Source of the DNA: a bacterium
GTDB taxonomy: Bacteria; UBP15; UBA6099
Length of the DNA: 26,426 nucleotides
NCBI GenBank assembly: GCA_029564595.1
Contig: JAKQPS010000140.1
Location: 1 to 26,426 of the forward strand
Reading direction: 5' to 3'
Shown here in pieces: positions 21,846 through 26,426 of this stretch. The notes below the pieces were generated by a model. It saw only the letters and a list, made by a program, of their open reading frames with translations. It made no database searches and had not been told where the DNA came from. A program made the position numbers and the translations under genes. The first letter of the stretch is position 1, and each line of letters starts with the position of its first letter.

Positions 21846-22657
21846 AAACAGCGGCATGGAAAATTCTCGTCCTCATCCGCAGGGACTTCCTTGAAGAAGT
21901 CAGCTACCGGCTGAAATTTTTCCTTGACCTTGCCACCATACTGATGTTCACGAGCATATTCTTTTTTATCGCTCGCGCGTTTGAAGGCGCAAGCCCGAAG
22001 TTCCTCGAAAAGTACGGCGGAGACTACTTCTCGTTCGTGCTAATCGGGCTGGCGCTCAGCGGGTTCCTCAACGTGGGAATGTATTCGTTCTCGGCGACGG
22101 TGCGAAACGAGCAGACGTTGGGCACCTTGGAGGCGCTTATGGCGTCGCCGACCTCGCCCGCCCTGCTGTTCACCGCGCGGCTGATGTGGAGCTTCATATA
22201 CGGCGGCTTACACCTCATCGCCTATCTCGCTATAGGCATACTCTTGCTGAGCGCGTCGTACGACGACCCCAACTGGGCGGCGATCCCGGTCATAATCATA
22301 CTGTCGTTCGCCGCGTTCAACAGCATAGGGCTGATGTCGGCGGCGTTCACCCTGATGTTCAAGCGCGGAGACCCGATATCGGCGCTGATAGGGTTCGGAG
22401 CCACGCTGTTGAGCGGAGTGTTTTTTCCGGTCGAGGCGCTGCCCGCCGCGCTCCAGAAAGTCTCCGCGTTCATCCCGATGACGTACACGCTGAGGCTGAT
22501 GAGAGACGCCTGCATAAATGGAGCCTCGTTCGCGGAACTGGGGAATGATCTGGCGATTCTGGCGGCTCTGGGAGCCGTGTTGGTCCCGGCGAGCGCAGCG
22601 TTCTTCGCCGCCGCCCTCAGGCGCGTCAAGCGCGACGGCAGCCTTTCGCACTATTAA
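21842..22657 (+). CDS. ABC-2-type exporter permease
   Basis: This 271-residue membrane subunit pairs with the ATPase upstream (4-bp ATGA overlap). It has six predicted helices. An N-terminal amphipathic stretch (KILVLIRRDFLEEVSYRLKF) is typical of ABC-2 permeases. NEQTLGTLEALMASPTSPALLFTARL is the family hallmark, and GVFFPVEALPAALQKVSAFIPMTYTLRLMRD is the conserved segment near the C terminus. Families of this shape export drugs, antibiotics, lipids or polysaccharide. Which of these applies here cannot be told. Confidence 0.88.
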   Translation: MKTAAWKILVLIRRDFLEEVSYRLKFFLDLATILMFTSIFFFIARAFEGASPKFLEKYGGDYFSFVLIGLALSGFLNVGMYSFSATVRNEQTLGTLEALMASPTSPALLFTARLMWSFIYGGLHLIAYLAIGILLLSASYDDPNWAAIPVIIILSFAAFNSIGLMSAAFTLMFKRGDPISALIGFGATLLSGVFFPVEALPAALQKVSAFIPMTYTLRLMRDACINGASFAELGNDLAILAALGAVLVPASAAFFAAALRRVKRDGSLSHY

Positions 22658-22676
22658 TTACGGAGAATTCGGAGAC

Positions 22677-23903
22677 ATGAAAAAGAAGAGAATCACATCG
22701 ACAGCCGCGCATCTCGCAATCAACGGCGGCCCTCCCGTTCGTAAAAAAACTCCCCCCCAGAAAATGCTCGTGGACGAAGCGGAGGCTCGCGCCGTCGCCG
22801 CCGTCCTGAAGTCCGGGCGGCTCACTTCTCTGTCAAACGACGCGGTCGAGCGCTTCGAGAAGGCTTTCGCCGCCTACTGCGGGACGAAGCATTGCGTGGC
22901 GGTGAACTCAGGGACGGCCGCGTTGCACGTCGCGCTCGCCGCCGCCGGAGCAGGCCCCGGCGACGAGGTTATCGCCCCGCCGTACACATTCATCGCCACA
23001 GTGTCGGCGATCATCCAGCAAAACGCCGTCCCCGTGTTCGCGGACATCGACCGGGACACGTTGAATATCGACCCGGCGCGCGTCGAGGAAAAAATCACCC
23101 GCCGCACGAAAGCGGTCGTGCCTGTGCATCTTTTTGGGCTGCCGGCGGACATGGACAGGATAACAGCCATAGCGAAGCGGCGCGGTATAACGGTGATCGA
23201 GGACGCCTGCCAAGCTCACGGCGCTCTGTATAAAGGCCGCAAAGTCGGCTCGATGGGCGACATGGCGTGTTTCAGCTTTCAGGAATCCAAGAACATGGCG
23301 GCGGGCGAAGGCGGCGCGATTGTGACAAACAGCGGCGCGCTGGCCGATAAATGCAGAATTATCCGGCACATCGGCATGGCCGCAAAATACGAATACGTCG
23401 CCCTCGGATACAACTACCGGATGCCTGCGATGAGCGCGGCGGTCGCCCACGCGCAGCTTGGAAAACTGGACTCCTTCAACGAGCGCCGCGCCCGGATGGC
23501 GGATTATTACAGGGAAAAACTCGTGGGACTGCCGGTAAAAACTTACGACCCGCCCCCCGGAACAGTGTCCGCCAACCACCTTTTTCCGATCACGCTGCCG
23601 ACGAGCGGCATCGAGCATACCTTCGAGATTTACAAGGCTCTCGCGGCGGAGAATGTGCCTGTGTGGTGGGTGTACCCGCGCCCGCTGAACTCCGTCGATT
23701 TCATAAAAAACAAGCGGGCGTACTCGAAAGGATGTCCGTTCGACTGCCCGCACGCGGCGCCGGCGAAAGCCGGCGGCGGCTGCCCGGTGGCGGACGAGCT
23801 GTCCGCGCGGACCCTCGTGCTTGTCACGGCGCCGTGCTATAGCGAGGCAGTGGCGCGCGACACGGTGAAGGCGATATGGAAGGTTCTGCCGGAATTTCTG
23901 TAG
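22677..23903 (+). CDS. DegT/DnrJ/EryC1/StrS aminotransferase
   Basis: This 408-residue PLP-dependent enzyme transfers an amino group to a keto sugar or cyclitol. It opens with LAINGGPPVR, as do AHBA-synthase and scyllo-inosose aminotransferase relatives. The PLP contacts NSGTAALHVAL and EDACQAHGA are present, and lysine K205 in SFQESKNMAAGEGG is the Schiff-base residue. Near the C terminus a short cysteine-bearing loop (YSKGCPFDCP...GGGCPVADE) precedes the final helices. The frame extends back to 22518 inside the permease gene, but the ATG at 22677 has GGAG just upstream and the correct family start. Only 19 nt separate it from the permease stop, so it belongs to that operon. Confidence 0.9.
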   Translation: MKKKRITSTAAHLAINGGPPVRKKTPPQKMLVDEAEARAVAAVLKSGRLTSLSNDAVERFEKAFAAYCGTKHCVAVNSGTAALHVALAAAGAGPGDEVIAPPYTFIATVSAIIQQNAVPVFADIDRDTLNIDPARVEEKITRRTKAVVPVHLFGLPADMDRITAIAKRRGITVIEDACQAHGALYKGRKVGSMGDMACFSFQESKNMAAGEGGAIVTNSGALADKCRIIRHIGMAAKYEYVALGYNYRMPAMSAAVAHAQLGKLDSFNERRARMADYYREKLVGLPVKTYDPPPGTVSANHLFPITLPTSGIEHTFEIYKALAAENVPVWWVYPRPLNSVDFIKNKRAYSKGCPFDCPHAAPAKAGGGCPVADELSARTLVLVTAPCYSEAVARDTVKAIWKVLPEFL

Positions 23904-23934
23904 GGGGCGCGGGTCGGCAACATGAAAACGGATG

Positions 23935-23962
23935 TTGACGCGGCGCGCCCAGTCATTATAGA
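23935..23962 (+). promoter_or_regulatory. Promoter of the envelope-protein gene
   Basis: TTGACG (23935-23940), 16 bp, TATAGA (23957-23962). Transcription would start near 23969, giving a leader of about 30 nt with GAGG at 23986-23989. A TAAAAT box closer to the gene (about 23973) is an alternative -10. Confidence 0.5.
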
Positions 23963-24001
23963 CTTATCTGGGTTAAAATAATATTGAGGCGATGGATAAC
24001 C

Positions 24002-25387
24002 ATGAAAAAAATCGTGAGGGTCGGGTTGCCCGCATTTGTCGCGGCGATTGCCGTCGCGGCGTTTATGTGCGCGTCCGCGCGAGCCGAACAGCCGTCGTTC
24101 TCCGCGATGATCAACGTCGTGTTCGAAAACAACACGGTGATGTTCTACAAGGGGACGGGCGCGGGACTGGCTAAAGGACAGGTGTACACACTGGTGCAGG
24201 ACGGCCGTCCCGTGGCGAGCGTAGAGATAGAGAAAGTCGACATATCATACTCCATAGCGAGGATTGTCTCGCTCGAAAGGCCGGTCAGAGAGGGCGAAAA
24301 CTATACGTTCCAGCCGTTCGTCCCCGAAGCGGTCCCGTCTGCGGGCGAAACGGACAAACGCGGCCGCGCCTCCAAGCCCGCGGAGGAATCGGCATCCGAG
24401 GAGAAACCGGCGGAAAAACAGGAAACCATCGAGGTCAAAGAATCAGCCAAGACTTCTAAGAGAAGGGAAACGAGAACGGCGTCTGAAGAAGCCGCGCCGG
24501 CTCCCGCCCCCGCTCCTGCCGCCGAAGAAAAACCCGCCGCAGACAGAAAACGCGGCAAATCCGAACCTGAAAAAGCGGAAGAAAAACCCAAGAAAGAAAA
24601 AACCGCCGCAGGAACGGACGAAAAGGCGATCAAGACAGGCGCAAGCTCCACCGGAAACTTCGGCGTCGGATTCACCGGACTTCACATTCTGCCCACTGCT
24701 CAGATTACCCCGGAGCATCAGGCCCGCGTCTCTTATATCCACCATAAGTTTTCCGGCTCCGACGACGCTTTCTTCGAAGAGGACGACTCCATCGCTAATT
24801 CATACCATTTCGGATATGGCATTTCAGCCGACGCCGAAATCATCGCTTCAGGCGCAGAAGAAAGCGCCAATTCAATGTATGACACAAAAACCTCCTCCAT
24901 CGGAGTGAAATATAGAATTCCGCTCAACATGAACAAAAAGGGTCAACGCAGCGAGGAAACTGACATATATCTGGCGATTATGGGCGCGCAGGGCAAAACG
25001 CGGACGGGCTTCGTCTCCTCATATAAATTCTCGGTTTACGGAGCCGCGCTTGATTATGTTCTGTCCGAGCAGACTTCAGCGCACGGCTTCTACGGCAGAG
25101 TCAAAATGAGCGGCTCCGGAACTTCGGCAAAGGAAAAACTCACCGGCATCGGCTTAAGCCACGTCTACAGCGAACAGGCAATCCTGTTCGCCGAATATAT
25201 GAGAATGGAAGACGGCGAAAGAATGAACAGTCTCGGAGTCAGATACCTCTACTCCGACGATGTCGCTTTCGACGCGGCGTACCAGATGTACACAAACGAA
25301 TACACCGTAACGCTGGAAGATTCTTCCGTATACACCGGCAGAGTGAAGTCCAAAGGCTATCAACTCGGCGCGCATCTAATGTTCTAA
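24002..25387 (+). CDS. Modular envelope protein: periplasmic domain, charged linker, predicted beta-barrel
   Basis: I cannot assign this 461-residue protein to a named family with confidence. Residues 1-28 are a signal peptide ending in ASARA. Residues 30-105 form a small beta-rich domain (GTGAGLAKGQVYTLVQDGRPVASVEIEKV) resembling the C-terminal domain of flagellar FlgT-type proteins. Residues about 112-215 are a low-complexity linker rich in Pro, Ala, Glu and Lys, with an APAPAPAP run. Residues 218-461 look like an outer-membrane barrel: GFTGLHILPTAQI, then alternating strands ending in QLGAHLMF with a C-terminal Phe. The start at 24002 begins the signal peptide; TTG 23984 is an in-frame alternative. 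A second barrel gene follows 43 bp later. Confidence 0.75.
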   Translation: MKKIVRVGLPAFVAAIAVAAFMCASARAEQPSFSAMINVVFENNTVMFYKGTGAGLAKGQVYTLVQDGRPVASVEIEKVDISYSIARIVSLERPVREGENYTFQPFVPEAVPSAGETDKRGRASKPAEESASEEKPAEKQETIEVKESAKTSKRRETRTASEEAAPAPAPAPAAEEKPAADRKRGKSEPEKAEEKPKKEKTAAGTDEKAIKTGASSTGNFGVGFTGLHILPTAQITPEHQARVSYIHHKFSGSDDAFFEEDDSIANSYHFGYGISADAEIIASGAEESANSMYDTKTSSIGVKYRIPLNMNKKGQRSEETDIYLAIMGAQGKTRTGFVSSYKFSVYGAALDYVLSEQTSAHGFYGRVKMSGSGTSAKEKLTGIGLSHVYSEQAILFAEYMRMEDGERMNSLGVRYLYSDDVAFDAAYQMYTNEYTVTLEDSSVYTGRVKSKGYQLGAHLMF

Positions 25388-25430
25388 TCGCTAATATGCG
25401 AAGAAGTTAAAAACAGGGAGGAAGCAAAGC

Positions 25431-26102
25431 ATGAAGAAATTGGCAGCAGCGGTAGCTTTCGCGCTCGTATGCGCGGCGATGGCGGGCGCTCCGGCGAAAG
25501 CGGCGGGCACGGTGAACCTGAACTACTGGATCAACGACTTGTCCGCCGACGGCGAGAAGCTCGACCAGAACGCTTTCGTCATCAACGGAGTCATCGGCAT
25601 TCCCGAAACAAAATGGAGCGCAATATTCGAGTATTGGAACAGCGGGAGCGACTCGGACTCGGCAGATACTTTCGACGTGGAATCGAATAGGTATCTGGTC
25701 GGCGCAAGGTATGATTTCGAAGGCGGGCTGTACGCCACCCTCGCTTACCAGAACAACGAAATGGAAATATCCTCGGTCGCCGGAAGCGGCTCGGTGGACT
25801 CGAACGGGTTCAGGATAGGCGGCGGGTACGCTTTCGCTTTCGAGGGCACGCCGTGGACAGGCAATATCGACCTCGGATTGGGCATCGCCAACGACGCCTC
25901 TGAGAGCGGAATCGTCGGCTCCGAATCCGCTGATTCCTCCGAGTTCGATCTCGACCTGAAATTCAGCTACAAACTTCCCTACGAAGGCCTCAAAGCCAAT
26001 ATCGGATACAGATACCAGAAGATCAATCTCAAATGGGACGGCGGCTCAGACAACAACAAGTACGACGGCTTCTACCTCGGCGTCGGCTACGATTACAAAT
26101 AA
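25431..26102 (+). CDS. Small outer-membrane beta-barrel protein
   Basis: This 223-residue protein has a clear signal peptide (MKKLAAAVAFALVCAAMAG, cleavage near APAKA) and amphipathic strands with alternating aromatic residues: VNLNYWINDLSADG, WSAIFEYWNSG, NRYLVGARYDFEGGLYATLAYQNNEM, GFRIGGGYAFAF, and KANIGYRYQKINLKWDGG, ending GFYLGVGYDYK. It resembles eight- to ten-stranded OmpA/OmpW/opacity-like barrels. GGAGG lies nine bases before the ATG. It follows the modular envelope gene by 43 bp without a terminator, so the two are probably co-transcribed. It ends at a strong terminator. The substrate or function is unknown. Confidence 0.8.
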   Translation: MKKLAAAVAFALVCAAMAGAPAKAAGTVNLNYWINDLSADGEKLDQNAFVINGVIGIPETKWSAIFEYWNSGSDSDSADTFDVESNRYLVGARYDFEGGLYATLAYQNNEMEISSVAGSGSVDSNGFRIGGGYAFAFEGTPWTGNIDLGLGIANDASESGIVGSESADSSEFDLDLKFSYKLPYEGLKANIGYRYQKINLKWDGGSDNNKYDGFYLGVGYDYK

Positions 26103-26133
26103 CCGCCTGACGCGCTAAAGACTCAAAGCAGAC

Positions 26134-26168
26134 AAAACCCCGCCCCCTTCAAGTGGCGGGGTTTTTTG
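26134..26168 (+). terminator. Intrinsic terminator after the beta-barrel gene
   Basis: An 11-bp stem AAAACCCCGCC/GGCGGGGTTTT with a 10-nt loop ends in a T6 run. It is 32 bp past the stop codon, and it is a textbook rho-independent terminator. Confidence 0.88.
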
Positions 26169-26182
26169 TTGGGGGAAAAACC

Positions 26183-26212
26183 AAAGAGAAACTTTTGAAA
26201 AAGTTTCTCTTT
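26183..26212. repeat. Long A/T-rich hairpin
   Basis: A 14-bp stem, AAAGAGAAACTTTT with AAAAGTTTCTCTTT, closes a 2-nt centre (realistically a 4-nt loop). It follows the terminator by 14 bp. The AAAGAGAA core also appears in the hairpin at 172-215. Confidence 0.5.
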
Positions 26213-26235
26213 GAATCTCTTCAAAACGTTTCACT

Positions 26236-26280
26236 GGGCGTCGGGGATTGACGCGTAAAACGCGTCTATCCCCGACGCCC
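26236..26280. repeat. Long GC-rich hairpin with 20-bp arms
   Basis: Arms at 26236-26255 and 26261-26280 are inverted repeats matching at 19 of 20 positions around the 5-nt loop TAAAA. The arm begins GGGCGTCGGGGAT. No T run follows, so it is not a standard terminator. It may be a structured RNA end, a transposon-related remnant or a repeat unit. Confidence 0.6.
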
Positions 26281-26347
26281 CATGTAAAATCATTCCTGAG
26301 TCCCCCTGAAACTCAGATATTTATCGCGGCGAGCGGGACTTTGGAGT

Positions 26348-26369
26348 GCGGCGATTCATCGCCGCTTTT
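26348..26369 (+). terminator. Terminator-like hairpin
   Basis: GCGGCGAT/ATCGCCGC forms a perfect 8-bp stem with a 2-nt centre and is followed by TTTT. It may end a transcript from this side or serve as a backup terminator. The loop is short, so folding would open one or two pairs. Confidence 0.45.
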
Positions 26370-26391
26370 CCCAGCGATGTGAACCATCCCG

Positions 26392-26415
26392 GAGCCGGGA
26401 ATTAATTCCCGGCTC
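26392..26415. repeat. Perfect 24-bp palindrome
   Basis: The perfect palindrome has the half-site GAGCCGGGAATT. It could be a dimeric operator or the stem of a further hairpin. It is near the window edge, so the gene it may serve is not visible. Confidence 0.5.
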
Positions 26416-26426
26416 TTGTCAGCGTT

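Noticed and set aside
22518-22676. N-terminal extension of the DegT aminotransferase
   Set aside because: It lies inside the permease gene in another frame; the family start and ribosome-binding site are at 22677.

Overview
The window comes from a diderm (Gram-negative) bacterium of moderately high GC. It encodes a TonB-dependent outer-membrane receptor, two lipoproteins with lipoboxes, two predicted outer-membrane beta-barrels and enzymes of dTDP-rhamnose synthesis. Nothing in the sequence fixes the phylum; an uncultivated or poorly sampled lineage is my inference. Promoters look like ordinary sigma-70 sites (TTGACA-like, 16-18 bp, TATAAT-like). Several lie so close to the start codon that the mRNA should be leaderless or nearly so.

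Layout. 1-2600 (minus strand): a secreted GH84 beta-N-acetylglucosaminidase with its own promoter and terminator, flanked by two copies of a dispersed intergenic repeat. 2608-9486 (minus): a complete cobalamin-uptake locus. A sigma-70 promoter leads directly into a cobalamin riboswitch with an intrinsic-terminator expression platform, followed by a BtuB-like receptor, a beta-propeller lipoprotein, and the BtuF, BtuD and BtuC components of the inner-membrane importer. 9925-14947 (plus): ComM/YifB AAA ATPase, iron-containing alcohol dehydrogenase, a third repeat copy, a tRNA-binding-domain protein, an unrecognised helical protein and a single-domain response regulator. 14948-15683: a long AT-rich intergenic region with DnaA-box-like sites and several palindromes. 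15684-18570 (minus): rfbD, rfbB and rsmA/ksgA. 18697-20992 (plus): a strong promoter, an unlisted 55-codon membrane microprotein overlapping cdsA, cdsA, and an acyl-CoA dehydrogenase of the isovaleryl-CoA type. 21036-23903 (plus): a near-leaderless operon of an ABC-2 exporter ATPase and permease plus a DegT/DnrJ aminotransferase. 24002-26102 (plus): a modular envelope protein (periplasmic domain, charged/proline linker, predicted barrel) and a small beta-barrel protein. 26134-26426: a cluster of strong hairpins.

The most notable system is the B12 locus. A lipoprotein ending in a YVTN/YncE-like beta-propeller sits between the riboswitch-controlled receptor and the periplasmic binding protein. 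That is the genomic position and architecture of the BtuG surface cobalamin-binding protein known from Bacteroides, here with an extra N-terminal region. Other points of interest are the nested palindromic repeat family, the DnaA-box cluster, the microprotein upstream of cdsA, and the periplasm-spanning-type linker protein.
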